A stretch of 64,000 nucleotides of DNA from Microbacterium oxydans. Lineage in GTDB: Bacteria; Actinomycetota; Actinomycetes; Actinomycetales; Microbacteriaceae. The position numbers and the translations under genes were made by a program. Within the stretch, counting starts at the first letter, position 1. Each line of letters starts with the position of its first letter. The stretch lies in the NCBI RefSeq assembly GCF_000956405.1, contig NZ_JYIV01000024.1:1-64000 (forward strand), read 5' to 3'. Of this stretch, positions 26,320 through 35,172 are shown one piece after another. The notes under the pieces were generated by a model. It saw only the letters and a list, made by a program, of their open reading frames with translations, searched no databases and was not told the origin of the DNA.

Positions 26320-27928
26320 CCTCGGCCGGGCGAGCGCCATCATCGGCGCCGGCACCCTCGTCTCCCGCGTCACCGGGCTGCTGCGCAGCATCGTCCTCGT
26401 CGCGGTGATCGGCGCTGTCGGCTCGGGTCCAGCCGACGCCTTTGCTCTGGCGAACACGCTTCCGAACAGCGTGTTCGCCCTCATCTCCGTCGGCATCCTC
26501 ACGGCGGTCATCGTTCCCCAGATCGTCAAAGCGACTGCGGATGCGGATGGCGGGAACGCCTTCATCTCGAAACTCTTCACGCTGGGTACCGTCGTCCTCG
26601 TCGCGGTGACAGCCATCGCGACGGCGGCGGCACCGTGGCTGGTGGCGATCGTGGCCGGCACGGCCCCGCTCCCCGTGCAGGCGATGGCGACTGCACTCGC
26701 CTACTGGTGTCTGCCTCAGATCCTCTTCTACGGCCTGTATGCGCTTCTCGGCGAGGCGCTCAACGCCCGCCGTATCTTCGGCCCTTTCACGTGGGCACCA
26801 GTCGTCAACAACATCGTCTCCATCATCGGGTTCGTTCTCATCGGCGCTCTCTTCGCGCCTGTTCCGACCAAGGCGGCCGAGTGGACGCCCGAGATGATCA
26901 ACTCGCTCGGTGGAGTCGCGACCGGTGGAATCGTGCTGCAGGCCGTCGTGCTGCTGTTGTTCTGGCGACGAACAGGGCTCTCACTCAAACCCGACTTCCA
27001 ATGGCGCGGCGTGGGCCTCGGAAAGGTCGGGCGCCTGGCCGGCTGGACCTTCCTCATGGCCTTCGCCAGCCTCGCGGCCGGGATCGTCCAGGGGCGGATC
27101 GTCGCGGCAGCCTCCGGCGTGGGCGCTTCCACCGCTGTGACGGGCAACGCGTGGCTCATCTTCATGCTGCCGTACTCCATCATCGTCCTGTCCATCGGTA
27201 CGCCGTACTTCACGCAGATCAGTGAACATGCGTCCGCGGCACGCCACGACGAGGTGCGCTCCGACATCACGCGAAGCATTCGCACTCTGCTCTTCTTCAT
27301 CGTCGCCGCCGTGGCCGCGGTGGGGGCCGCTGCGATCCCCGCGTCCCGTGTCTTCACGACGTCAGCCGACGATGCACAGGCTGCTGCCCTCGTGCTGCTG
27401 TGCTATCTGATCGGGCTCATTCCTCTCACGATCCTCTTCATCGTCCAGCGGACGTTCTACGCGTACGACGACACACGTACGCCGTTCTGGTTCACGATCT
27501 TCCAGTGCGTCCTCATCGTCGGGACAGCACTCGCCGCATGGGCCTTCCTGCAGGCGGGCGCACTGCAGCTGACGCAGCTGGCCGCAGCTGTGGCGCTCGG
27601 GCAATCGATCGCCAGCACTCTGCAGACGATCGTCGCCACGTGGTTGCTTCACAAGAAGATCGGCGGACTCCACGTCGGATCGTGGGTGCTGTCCATCCTG
27701 CGGTTCTCGGTAGCCGGCGTCCCCGCAGGCCTCGCGGGATGGGGTATTTTCCTGCTCCTCGGAGGAACGACGGGCTGGGCCACGTCAAGCGTCATCGCCG
27801 GAACCCTCGCGACCGCGGTCATCGGCCTCGTCGTGGTGGTCGTCTACGTCGCGATCCTCGCCGTGATGCGCGCCCCCGAGCTGAAGGCCGGCACCGCTCT
27901 CGTCCGCCGGTTCCTCCCCGGGCGCTGA
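26312..27928 (+). CDS. murJ: Lipid II flippase MurJ (MviN family)
   Basis: Membrane protein that moves lipid-linked peptidoglycan precursor across the cytoplasmic membrane. The 538-residue protein is almost wholly hydrophobic, with about 14 transmembrane helices, and starts with the MOP-superfamily segment GAGTLVSRVTGLLR. ATG 26312 overlaps the DUF6049 stop. There is no fused kinase-like C-terminal domain of the type seen in mycobacterial MviN. Confidence 0.9.
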   Translation: MSSLGRASAIIGAGTLVSRVTGLLRSIVLVAVIGAVGSGPADAFALANTLPNSVFALISVGILTAVIVPQIVKATADADGGNAFISKLFTLGTVVLVAVTAIATAAAPWLVAIVAGTAPLPVQAMATALAYWCLPQILFYGLYALLGEALNARRIFGPFTWAPVVNNIVSIIGFVLIGALFAPVPTKAAEWTPEMINSLGGVATGGIVLQAVVLLLFWRRTGLSLKPDFQWRGVGLGKVGRLAGWTFLMAFASLAAGIVQGRIVAAASGVGASTAVTGNAWLIFMLPYSIIVLSIGTPYFTQISEHASAARHDEVRSDITRSIRTLLFFIVAAVAAVGAAAIPASRVFTTSADDAQAAALVLLCYLIGLIPLTILFIVQRTFYAYDDTRTPFWFTIFQCVLIVGTALAAWAFLQAGALQLTQLAAAVALGQSIASTLQTIVATWLLHKKIGGLHVGSWVLSILRFSVAGVPAGLAGWGIFLLLGGTTGWATSSVIAGTLATAVIGLVVVVVYVAILAVMRAPELKAGTALVRRFLPGR

Positions 27929-27973
27929 TCCACCTACCCTGCCCGCTCCGCGGCCTGAGCCCCACCCTGCGCA

Positions 27974-28000
27974 GGGAATGCCTCGCGGTTACCATGGGTT
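27974..28000 (+). promoter_or_regulatory. SigR/SigH-type promoter of trxB-trxA
   Basis: GGGAAT at 27974-27979 and GTT at 27998-28000 are separated by exactly 18 bases. This matches the established thiol-oxidative-stress sigma factor consensus of Actinobacteria (GGGAAT-N18-GTT). It lies 48 bases upstream of trxB, a classic SigR regulon member. Confidence 0.75.
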
Positions 28001-28047
28001 GAAGCATTCGAAGGTCATTCGACTGCAGTTTCTAAGACGGAGATCAC

Positions 28048-29028
28048 ATGCGTCAGGTCATCATCATCGGCTCGGGCCCCGCCGGATTCACGGCTGCCAT
28101 CTATGCGGCCAGGGCGAACCTCAAGCCGCTGCTCATCGCGAGCTCCGTCGAAGTCGGCGGAGAGCTGATGAACACCACGGAGGTCGAGAACTACCCCGGG
28201 TTCCCCGAGGGGATCCAGGGACCCGAGCTCATGGCCAAGTTCCAGGAGCAGGCGGAGAAGTTCGGCACCGAGGTCGTCTACGACGACGTCACCGAGCTCC
28301 AGCTCGATGGGCCCGTCAAGAAGGTCATCCTCGGCAGCGGTGCGGAGCACGAGACGCAGTCCCTCATCTACGCGACCGGCTCGGCGTACCGCAAGCTCGA
28401 CATCGAGGGCGAAGAGCGCCTCTCGGGCTACGGAGTCTCCTGGTGCGCCACGTGCGACGGATTCTTCTTCCGCGAGAAGACGATCGCGGTCGTCGGCGGT
28501 GGCGACTCCGCGATGGAAGAGGCCACGTTCCTCACCCGGTTCGCGGACAAGGTCTACGTGATCCACCGCAAGGACACCCTGCGGGCCTCGAAGATCATGC
28601 AGGAGCGCGCCTTCGCGAACGAGAAGATCGAGTTCGTGTGGAACAGCGAGGTTGCCGAGGTCCTCGGAGGCGACTCCGTGACCGGCGTGCAGCTGCGTTC
28701 CACCGTCGATGGCACGCTCAGCGACCTTCCGCTCGACGGACTCTTCATCGCGATCGGCAACGACCCGCGCACGCACCTCGTGCACGACAAGCTCGAACTG
28801 ACGCCGGAGGGCACCATCTGGGTCGACGGCCGCTCGTCGAAGACGTCGGTCCCCGGTGTGTTCGCCGCCGGTGATGTCATCGATCCCACCTACCGTCAGG
28901 CCATCACGGCGGCCGGCTCCGGCACGGTGGCTGCTCTCGACGCGGAGCACTTCCTGGCCGACCTGGAAGACCCTTCCGTGGAGGTTCCGGCCGCCGAGGC
29001 CGCGGAGATCCTCACCGCCACCGCGTAG
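28048..29028 (+). CDS. trxB: Thioredoxin-disulfide reductase
   Basis: NADPH-dependent flavoenzyme that reduces thioredoxin encoded just downstream. The 326-residue protein has the FAD motif GSGPAGFTAA at its N-terminus, the redox-active pair Cys133 and Cys136 in WCATCDG, the NADPH motif GGGDSAMEEA and the C-terminal FAD motif FAAGDV. All active residues are present and length is standard. A SigR-type promoter precedes it. Confidence 0.97.
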   Translation: MRQVIIIGSGPAGFTAAIYAARANLKPLLIASSVEVGGELMNTTEVENYPGFPEGIQGPELMAKFQEQAEKFGTEVVYDDVTELQLDGPVKKVILGSGAEHETQSLIYATGSAYRKLDIEGEERLSGYGVSWCATCDGFFFREKTIAVVGGGDSAMEEATFLTRFADKVYVIHRKDTLRASKIMQERAFANEKIEFVWNSEVAEVLGGDSVTGVQLRSTVDGTLSDLPLDGLFIAIGNDPRTHLVHDKLELTPEGTIWVDGRSSKTSVPGVFAAGDVIDPTYRQAITAAGSGTVAALDAEHFLADLEDPSVEVPAAEAAEILTATA

Positions 29029-29093
29029 GGGCGGGAACACTTTCCCCTCGCCCGCTGTTGTAGCAGGCGAACCTCGAATCAAGGAGAACTCTG

Positions 29094-29417
29094 ATGAGTG
29101 CAAAGGCTACGAGCCAGGCGACCTGGGAGCAGGACGTTCTGCAGGCCGACGGTCCCGTGCTGGTGGACTTCTGGGCTGAGTGGTGTGGTCCGTGTCGTAT
29201 GGTCGCGCCGGTCCTGGATGAGATCCAGGCGGACAACCCCGACAAGATCACGATCCTCAAGCTCAACGTCGACGAGAACCCTGAGCTGGCGATGAAGTAC
29301 CAGATCACGTCGATCCCGGCGATGAAGGTCTTCCACGGCGGTGAGGTCAAGACGACCATCATCGGCGCGAAGCCCAAGTTCGCGCTGGAGAAGGACCTGG
29401 CCGCGTTCATCGGCTGA
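29094..29417 (+). CDS. trxA: Thioredoxin
   Basis: A 107-residue thioredoxin with the WCGPC active site (Trp30, Cys31, Cys34), the conserved cis-proline segment TSIPAMKVF and a typical C-terminal helix. An AAGGAG site precedes the ATG. It lies 65 bases after trxB and is followed at once by a strong terminator, so trxB-trxA form a two-gene operon. Confidence 0.97.
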   Translation: MSAKATSQATWEQDVLQADGPVLVDFWAEWCGPCRMVAPVLDEIQADNPDKITILKLNVDENPELAMKYQITSIPAMKVFHGGEVKTTIIGAKPKFALEKDLAAFIG

Positions 29418-29430
29418 GTCCCCCAAGACG

Positions 29431-29466
29431 AAGGGCCGCACCTCCCGGGGAGGTGCGGCCCTTTCT
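29431..29466 (+). terminator. Intrinsic terminator of trxB-trxA
   Basis: A 15-bp perfect stem (29431-29445 with 29449-29463), 3-base loop and short T-rich tail lie 13 bases after the trxA stop. The A-rich left flank would make it work for the convergent gene as well. Confidence 0.88.
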
Positions 29467-29507
29467 CGTATCCACGTCCCGAGTCTTCCCCCCCCGGACC
29501 GATCCTC

Positions 29508-30038
29508 TCAGTCTTTGTCGTACACGGAGACCGACGGCAGACCGCGAGCGGCACGTGCACGGTCGATGAGAAGCTGAACGACCGCGGTCTTCCCCGCGTT
29601 GTAGGACTCCTCACCCATGCGTGATGCGTCCGCCGCAGCGTACTTCACCCGCTCGTAGAGGTCGGCATCCTCCGGATTCTGCAACAACCAGTCGCGAAGG
29701 ATGCGCTGATTCACCTGATCCCAATCGGCCGTCTCGAAGAAGTGGGCGATTCGCGTGCGGACGCCGTTCTCCTCGAAGACCATCACCCGATGGCTACGCA
29801 CACTGCTCCCGATCACCCACCCTGCGGCCTCGAGTCCAGGTCGATGCAGGTCGAGATCCGCGTCGTCAGCGATGCGCACAGCGACATCGATGATGGGCTT
29901 CGCACTCATCCCGGGGATCGCGGTCGATCCGACATGTTCGATGATCCAGTCCGGATTCCCGTGCCGGCGCAGATCCGCCGCGACCCGTGTGAAGGTCTCC
30001 GACCACGTCGGGTCATGCGGAACGAGCACGAACTCCAC
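29508..30038 (-). CDS. GrpB family protein (UPF0157)
   Basis: A 176-residue GrpB/UPF0157 protein with the typical nucleotidyltransferase-like segment IEHVGSTAIPGMSAKPIIDVAV. Family members have a polymerase-beta-type fold and fused versions occur with CoaE, but the reaction is not established. The start is 2 bases from the stop of the upstream hypothetical gene, so it is the last gene of an operon with the sugar porter. Confidence 0.85.
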   Translation of the reverse strand: MEFVLVPHDPTWSETFTRVAADLRRHGNPDWIIEHVGSTAIPGMSAKPIIDVAVRIADDADLDLHRPGLEAAGWVIGSSVRSHRVMVFEENGVRTRIAHFFETADWDQVNQRILRDWLLQNPEDADLYERVKYAAADASRMGEESYNAGKTAVVQLLIDRARAARGLPSVSVYDKD

Positions 30039-30039
30039 G

Positions 30040-30375
30040 TCAGGAGGCGTCGGCGACGGTCGGATCCCAGCGGCGATGGCGCTGCTTCTCGTCGAGGAGG
30101 CCCCAGACGGCCGAAGTCAGCTCCGGGTATTCCAGAGCGATCTGCCGCAGCACCCGGTAGTGTCTGGCCGCGTTGGGGCGCACACCGTCGTTCGCATTGA
30201 TGTTGTCTGCGCGCAGCAGGTAGACGACGAGTTCATCGACACTCGGAAGCTCTTCCATGAACTCCCACGGATCCTCTCCCCCGAGAAGCCGCTCCTGGAT
30301 GAGCACCGCGAGTTCGTCCGCAGCCTCGGCACGCAGCACTTCCAGGCTGGCGCGGCGCTGTACGGACTCGGTCAT
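30040..30375 (-). CDS. Hypothetical 111-residue protein in sugar-porter operon
   Basis: A small soluble, acidic, helix-rich protein that I do not recognise. It has a good GGGAG ribosome binding site and sits 9 bases after the sugar porter stop and 1 base before the GrpB gene, so it is co-transcribed and coupled with both. Codon use is like its neighbours, so it is a real gene. Confidence 0.7.
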   Translation of the reverse strand: MTESVQRRASLEVLRAEAADELAVLIQERLLGGEDPWEFMEELPSVDELVVYLLRADNINANDGVRPNAARHYRVLRQIALEYPELTSAVWGLLDEKQRHRRWDPTVADAS

Positions 30376-30384
30376 ACTCCCAGC

Positions 30385-31833
30385 CTACGTCGGCTGCGGA
30401 CCCCTCCGGCGCTCCACCCGCATGTTCTCCGTCATGTCCTCGAGCTCCTTGCCCTTGGTCTCCGGCACCTTGAAGAACACGAAGAAGAACGACAGGAGGG
30501 CGAAGAACGCGTAGAACCCGTAGGCGAACGTGAGGCCGATCTCGGCGAAGGCCGGGAAGGTGGTGGAGATGAAGAAGTTGGCGACCCACTGTGCCGCTGC
30601 GGCCACCGCGAGGGCGCCGGCCCTGATGGAGTTGGGGAAGATCTCGCCGAGCAGGACCCAGACCAGCGGGCCCCAGCTCGCGCCGAAGAACACCACGAAG
30701 CCGTTCGCGCAGATCAGGGCGATCGTCGCCCACGGATCGGGGAGAGTGGCCGTCCCCTGCGCGTCCAGCGTGCCGAACGAGAAGGCCACCGCCATGAGAC
30801 CGAGCGTCACGGTCATGCCGACCGAGCCCACCAGCAGCATGATCCGGCGACCGATCTTGTCGACGAGCAGGATCGCCACGATCGTGACCACGATGTTCGT
30901 GACCGAGGTGATGACGGAGGTCAGGAGAGCACTGGACTCATCGAAGCCCACAGACTGCCAGAGTGTCGTCGAGTAGTAGAAGATAACGTTGATGCCGACG
31001 AACTGCTGGAACACCGACAGCAGGATGCCGATCCAGACGATGGGCTTCAGCCCCAGACGGTTGCCACGCAGATCACGCAACGACTCCGAGCGCTCCGTGT
31101 TGATGGTCCCGGTGATCTCCTCGATCTTGCCCTGCACGTCGACCGTCCCGGTGACGGTCTCGAGCACGTCTGCCGCCCGTTTCAGCTCGCCCTTGCGCAC
31201 CAGATAACGCGGAGACTCCGGGAGACGGAGTGAGACGAGGCCGTAGACCAGCGCAGGGATCGCGGCGACCATGAACATCCAGCGCCACGCGGTGAGTCCC
31301 CACAGCGGCTGGTCCGCCGCGCCGGCGATGCCTGCGAGCAGCGCATCGGAGAGCAGTGCGGCGAAGATACCGGTGACGATGGCCAGCTGCTGCAGCGAGC
31401 CCAGGCGCCCTCGAATCGCTGCAGGTGACACCTCGGCGATGTACGCCGGCGCGATCACGGATGCGGCGCCGACGCCCAGTCCCCCGATCACGCGCCAGAT
31501 GATGAGGTCGACAACGCTGAAAGCGAGACCGGACCCGATCGCCGAGACGAAGAACATGGTGGCGGCGACCACCATCACCGGGATACGTCCGTACTTGTTG
31601 GAGACGGGCCCGGCGAACCACGCACCGACAGCGCATCCGATGAGGGCCGACGACACGGCGAAGCCCTTCAACGCCGTGCCGAGGTCGAACCCGGAGACAT
31701 CCCCCGCGAGCGCGTCAACGGCGCCGTTGATCACAGCCGTGTCGAATCCGAAGAGGAAACCACCCAACGCTGCGGCGATACTGACCGCGATCACACGGCG
31801 CTTGATGGCTGCTGGACCGGCTGTTCTCGACAT
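30385..31833 (-). CDS. MFS sugar porter family transporter
   Basis: A proton-coupled sugar transporter of the major facilitator superfamily with 12 predicted helices in 482 residues. Family marks are the N-terminal GGFLFGFDTAVINGA, the PESPRYLV motif at the central loop, DKIGRR after helix 8 and PETKGKELE at the C-terminal end. The closest well-known relatives are XylE/GalP/IolT-type carriers; the sugar or polyol cannot be told from sequence. Confidence 0.9.
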   Translation of the reverse strand: MSRTAGPAAIKRRVIAVSIAAALGGFLFGFDTAVINGAVDALAGDVSGFDLGTALKGFAVSSALIGCAVGAWFAGPVSNKYGRIPVMVVAATMFFVSAIGSGLAFSVVDLIIWRVIGGLGVGAASVIAPAYIAEVSPAAIRGRLGSLQQLAIVTGIFAALLSDALLAGIAGAADQPLWGLTAWRWMFMVAAIPALVYGLVSLRLPESPRYLVRKGELKRAADVLETVTGTVDVQGKIEEITGTINTERSESLRDLRGNRLGLKPIVWIGILLSVFQQFVGINVIFYYSTTLWQSVGFDESSALLTSVITSVTNIVVTIVAILLVDKIGRRIMLLVGSVGMTVTLGLMAVAFSFGTLDAQGTATLPDPWATIALICANGFVVFFGASWGPLVWVLLGEIFPNSIRAGALAVAAAAQWVANFFISTTFPAFAEIGLTFAYGFYAFFALLSFFFVFFKVPETKGKELEDMTENMRVERRRGPQPT

Positions 31834-31893
31834 GACATCCCCCTCGTCGTCACGATGACGCGAGTCTAGGCTAACGCTGTCGCTGCCGGGACC

Positions 31894-32865
31894 TCACTTC
31901 GACGAGCCGTAACCGCCCTCTCCGAGCTCCTCGAGAATGCGGTTGAGATCCTGGATCGAAGCGAAATCAATAGTGACCTGGCCTTTTCGCGCTCCCAGCG
32001 CGATCTTCACCCGCGTGTTGAGGCGGTCCCCGAGCTTGCCCGCAACCTCATCCAGGTACGCGCGTCGCGCTCCGGGCGTGGGCTTCGCGGAAGAGCTTGC
32101 TCGAGGCTGCGCCTTGGCCGCTTCCTCCGTGGCGCGCACGGAGAGGTCCTCATTCACGACCTTGTCCGCAAGCCTCTGCATCGATTCCGGGTTCTCGAGG
32201 CTCAGGATCGCTCGCGCGTGACCGGCCGTGAGCACTCCCGCCGCCACTCTCTGCTGCACCGGCACAGGAAGCTTCAGCAGCCGGATCGTGTTGCTGATCT
32301 GTGGGCGGGAACGGCCGATGCGCGTGGCCAGCTCTTCCTGGGTGATCCCGAAGTCCTCGAGGAGCTGCTGGTAGGCCGAGGCCTCTTCGAGCGGGTTCAG
32401 TTCCGAACGGTGAAGGTTCTCCAGCAGAGCGTCGCGCAGCAGATCCTCGTCCGCAGTGTCGCGAACGATCGCGGGGATGACGTCGAGGCCGGCCTCGCGC
32501 GCAGCGCGCGTACGCCGCTCCCCCATGATGAGTTCGTACTCGCCGTCGCTGTTCTTCCGAACGACGACCGGCTGCAGCACCCCGAACTCACGAACGCTGT
32601 GCACCAGCTCGGCAAGATCCTCGGGGTCGAAGTGCGTTCGGGGCTGACGCGGGTTCGCGACGATCTCGTTCGGATCGACCTGGATCAGGTGGATACCGGG
32701 GACGTTCTCGAGCTCCGGCACCTCGACGGTGGCCGCAGGAGCCTCCTCGGTGTTCGTCTGTCGCAGGCTCGCACCCGGGAAGAAGACGTCGACGGGACGT
32801 TCAGTCTGATCCGCCGTGGGGATGAGGGCACCGATACCCCGACCCAGTCCAGTGCGCTTCGCCAT
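31894..32865 (-). CDS. parB: Chromosome partitioning protein ParB
   Basis: DNA-binding CTP-dependent clamp that loads at parS and spreads, forming the origin segregation complex with ParA. The 323-residue protein starts with KRTGLGRGIGALIP and has the N-terminal nuclease-like domain with box II GERRTRAARE. The helix-turn-helix QEELATRIGRSRPQISN recognises parS, and a C-terminal dimerisation domain follows. ATG 32865 is better spaced from the AAGGAG site than ATG 32868; both overlap the parA stop. Eight parS sites lie in the next 3 kb. Confidence 0.96.
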   Translation of the reverse strand: MAKRTGLGRGIGALIPTADQTERPVDVFFPGASLRQTNTEEAPAATVEVPELENVPGIHLIQVDPNEIVANPRQPRTHFDPEDLAELVHSVREFGVLQPVVVRKNSDGEYELIMGERRTRAAREAGLDVIPAIVRDTADEDLLRDALLENLHRSELNPLEEASAYQQLLEDFGITQEELATRIGRSRPQISNTIRLLKLPVPVQQRVAAGVLTAGHARAILSLENPESMQRLADKVVNEDLSVRATEEAAKAQPRASSSAKPTPGARRAYLDEVAGKLGDRLNTRVKIALGARKGQVTIDFASIQDLNRILEELGEGGYGSSK

Positions 32866-33791
32866 CATTTCTCCTTGCTCTGCGTCGCTGGACGCGACGC
32901 GATCTCAACAGCGGCCTCACGGTACGCGATCGCGCCGGCGGATTGGGCGTCGTAGGCGATCACGGTCTGGCCGAAACTCGGGGCCTCGGATACTCGCACG
33001 GATCGAGGGATCACCGTCTCCAGGACCTGCTCGGGGAAGTGCGTTCGCACCTCTTCCGCGACCTGCTGCGCCAGGCGTGTACGTCCATCGAACATCGTCA
33101 GCAGGATCGTGGAGAGGTGGAGCACCGGGTTCAGGTGCTTCTGGATCATCTGAATGCTGCCGAGCAGCTGGCTCAGTCCCTCGAGTGCGTAGTACTCGCA
33201 CTGGATGGGGATGAACACCTCCGTCGCGGCGGTGAAGGCGTTGATCGTGAGCAGACCCAGCGAAGGCGGGCAGTCGATGATGACGAAGTCCATCGGGTGC
33301 TCGGTGAGGTACACCTCGAGCGCGCGACGAAGGCGGTGCTCTCGCGCCACCTGGGCAACGAGCTCGATCTCCGCCCCCGCGAGGTGGATCGTGCTCGGTG
33401 CGCAGAAGAGGTTCGGATCCTCCGGGCTCTGCTGCACGATGTCTGCCAGCGGAAGCTCGTCGATCAGCACGTCGTAGACGCTGGGGACTTCAGCGCTGTG
33501 GGGCACCCCCAGGGCGGTCGAAGCATTCCCCTGCGGATCGAGGTCGACGACCAGCACCTTCGCCCCCAGCCCCGCCAGCGCGGAAGCGATGTTCACTGCG
33601 GTGGTGGTCTTCCCCACCCCGCCCTTCTGGTTCGACACCGTGAGAACGCGGGTCTCCCCCGTGAAGTCCACGGCTACACCTTCGAGTGCGCGCCTGCGGG
33701 CGGAGAGGTCAGCGAGTTCCCGCGCAAGCGGCGTATCCATCCCGAACGATTCGTTCGAGGATGTCTTCTCGGATGGTTTCACGTGAAACAT
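32865..33791 (-). CDS. parA: Chromosome partitioning ATPase ParA
   Basis: Deviant Walker-type ATPase that moves ParB-parS complexes. The 308-residue protein has the deviant Walker A KGGVGKTTTAVN after a 50-residue N-terminal extension and the Walker B region VIIDCPPSLG. The start ATG 33791 is preceded by AAAGGAG but its first codons (MFHVK) are a parS site, so the sequence is used twice. ATG 33740 (residue 18) is a possible alternative start but has no ribosome binding site. Confidence 0.94.
   Translation of the reverse strand: MFHVKPSEKTSSNESFGMDTPLARELADLSARRRALEGVAVDFTGETRVLTVSNQKGGVGKTTTAVNIASALAGLGAKVLVVDLDPQGNASTALGVPHSAEVPSVYDVLIDELPLADIVQQSPEDPNLFCAPSTIHLAGAEIELVAQVAREHRLRRALEVYLTEHPMDFVIIDCPPSLGLLTINAFTAATEVFIPIQCEYYALEGLSQLLGSIQMIQKHLNPVLHLSTILLTMFDGRTRLAQQVAEEVRTHFPEQVLETVIPRSVRVSEAPSFGQTVIAYDAQSAGAIAYREAAVEIASRPATQSKEK
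33776..33789. promoter_or_regulatory. parS site 1 (inside parA start)
   Basis: Perfect palindrome GTTTCACGTGAAAC, the established actinobacterial and Bacillus ParB-binding core. It covers codons 1-5 of parA. Confidence 0.92.
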
Positions 33792-33944
33792 CCACTCCTT
33801 TCGGGGCCGCGTTCCACTCTAATCGTAAGGAGCGACGTTGAATGACGGGAGGGTGCCTCACGGATCCTTCGGCGGTGCTCATTGCCGCTTTTCCGGTGGC
33901 ACACCGGCAGTGACCTCGCTCATGCTGCTGTCTCAACACGGGAT

Positions 33945-33958
33945 GTTTCACGTGAAAC
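33945..33958. promoter_or_regulatory. parS site 2
   Basis: Perfect GTTTCACGTGAAAC, 169 bp from site 1 (centre to centre). Confidence 0.93.
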
Positions 33959-34285
33959 GAAGGCGTGAGTATGCCCGGCTGTGCCGCACCCGTCGTGGCT
34001 GCATTCATGAACTCTCCTGCTGAACTCCCGGCTCCAGCTTCGTCCACTATCGAGTGCCGACCGTGGCTGCACCATCCCAAGGACACTCCATCGCAAGCGA
34101 GAACAAGTCACCGAGGGAATCTTCTGGTCGCCACGGCCAAGATCAATGCGCGCGCCACTTAGCCTCCTGCCTTTCACACACCTCGCGACCCACTGCGCGG
34201 CGGTGCTCTGTGCATGCGGGCGTGTCTGGACGATAGGTCTTCTGCGGCTCCCATCTGTCCCGAGCTCCACGCACGCGGTCAGGGC

Positions 34286-34299
34286 GTTTCACGTGAAAC
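34286..34299. promoter_or_regulatory. parS site 3
   Basis: Perfect GTTTCACGTGAAAC, 341 bp from site 2. Confidence 0.93.
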
Positions 34300-34534
34300 A
34301 TCACCCGGAGCGAAGATCCCTACCTTCTTCAGCGCGACGTTGTCGGAGCTCCACCCGGCGCGGTGACCCAGCCTCATGGCGCCATCAGCCTTCATCGCAA
34401 GTCGCCCGGAATGACCTACCCCATGGCGGCCCATCCGGCGCTCTGTCATCGAGGTTCAGGTGCGCACTGCCGCGGCCATTCTCCAGGCTGCTCCCACACA
34501 CGCGGGTTCGGCGCACCTACCCCTCTCATGGCTC

Positions 34535-34548
34535 GTTTCACGTGAAAC
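34535..34548. promoter_or_regulatory. parS site 4
   Basis: Perfect GTTTCACGTGAAAC, 249 bp from site 3. Confidence 0.93.
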
Positions 34549-34732
34549 GCACCGCGATGCCGCACCCCATGGCACGGCGCCCTTCAGGGGGTCCGTGCTC
34601 GATGCGGACGGTAGGCGGACTGCTTGGTTGACTCTGTCCCATTCAGGCCAAGGCGCGCCCTCCCCTGTAGTAGAAGAATCCCGCGCCATGTCCTGAGGTG
34701 CGGAAGCACGCACCCCGCCGGAGCAGCCCACC

Positions 34733-34746
34733 GTTTCACGTGAAAC
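34733..34746. promoter_or_regulatory. parS site 5
   Basis: Perfect GTTTCACGTGAAAC, 198 bp from site 4. Confidence 0.93.
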
Positions 34747-34934
34747 GCCGGCGGCGGGCCCGCCCGCGCTGGCAGGTACCCCTGCCGGCGCCGTACCGGG
34801 CTCGTCTCGTCTCTCGGCAGTACCACACTGCACGCTCCCGCGTCCATCGGACGCTCTGGTTCAGCGAGGCGAGAAGCGAACCCTCCCGAGACCGAAGGGA
34901 GAGCCTCCGATCACACCGTGCAGGGGCGTGGGAT

Positions 34935-34948
34935 GTTTCACGTGAAAC
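34935..34948. promoter_or_regulatory. parS site 6
   Basis: Perfect GTTTCACGTGAAAC, 202 bp from site 5. Confidence 0.93.
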
Positions 34949-35122
34949 ACTGCGACTATCCCCTCGCCTCGATACGCGCGACCCCAGGACTCGCGACAAC
35001 CGCACAGAATCGGCAGCACGCTTACCCACGGTCCCCTCACCCGAGTCGTCGGTGTGAGCGTGGACTCCGTTGCCCCTCCCGCACCACGGGGCGGAGCAGG
35101 CCCTCCGACAGACCGAGCTCAC

Positions 35123-35158
35123 AAAAAAGTGGGGTGTTTCACGTGAAACACCCCACTT
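35123..35158 (-). terminator. Intrinsic terminator of the rnpA-yidC-jag-rsmG operon built around a parS site
   Basis: Positions 35127-35158 form a perfect 32-bp palindrome (16-bp arms, no extra loop) whose centre is parS site 7. On the reverse strand it is followed by six T residues and lies 14 bases after the rsmG stop, so it has the full form of an intrinsic terminator for the reverse-strand operon. Confidence 0.85.
35136..35149. promoter_or_regulatory. parS site 7 (inside terminator stem)
   Basis: Perfect GTTTCACGTGAAAC, 201 bp from site 6, at the exact centre of the terminator palindrome of the rsmG operon. Confidence 0.93.
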
Positions 35159-35172
35159 CAGAGAGCCCTGTA

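Larger units (their letters stand above)
33792..35172. other. Geneless parS-rich segregation region
   Basis: A 1.38-kb stretch between the parA start and the rsmG stop with no supported gene. Short open frames on both strands either start with the parS-encoded peptide MFHVK or have no codon bias or neighbours. It contains parS sites 2 to 7. Sites 4 to 7 have nearly equal centre-to-centre distances of 198, 202 and 201 bp. It probably works as the centromere-like loading zone for ParB. Confidence 0.8.

Noticed and set aside
29508..31833. Long forward frames (for example 492 codons from 29755) opposite GrpB and the sugar porter
   Set aside because: They are antisense to well-recognised families and contain typical shadow composition rich in Arg, His and Glu.
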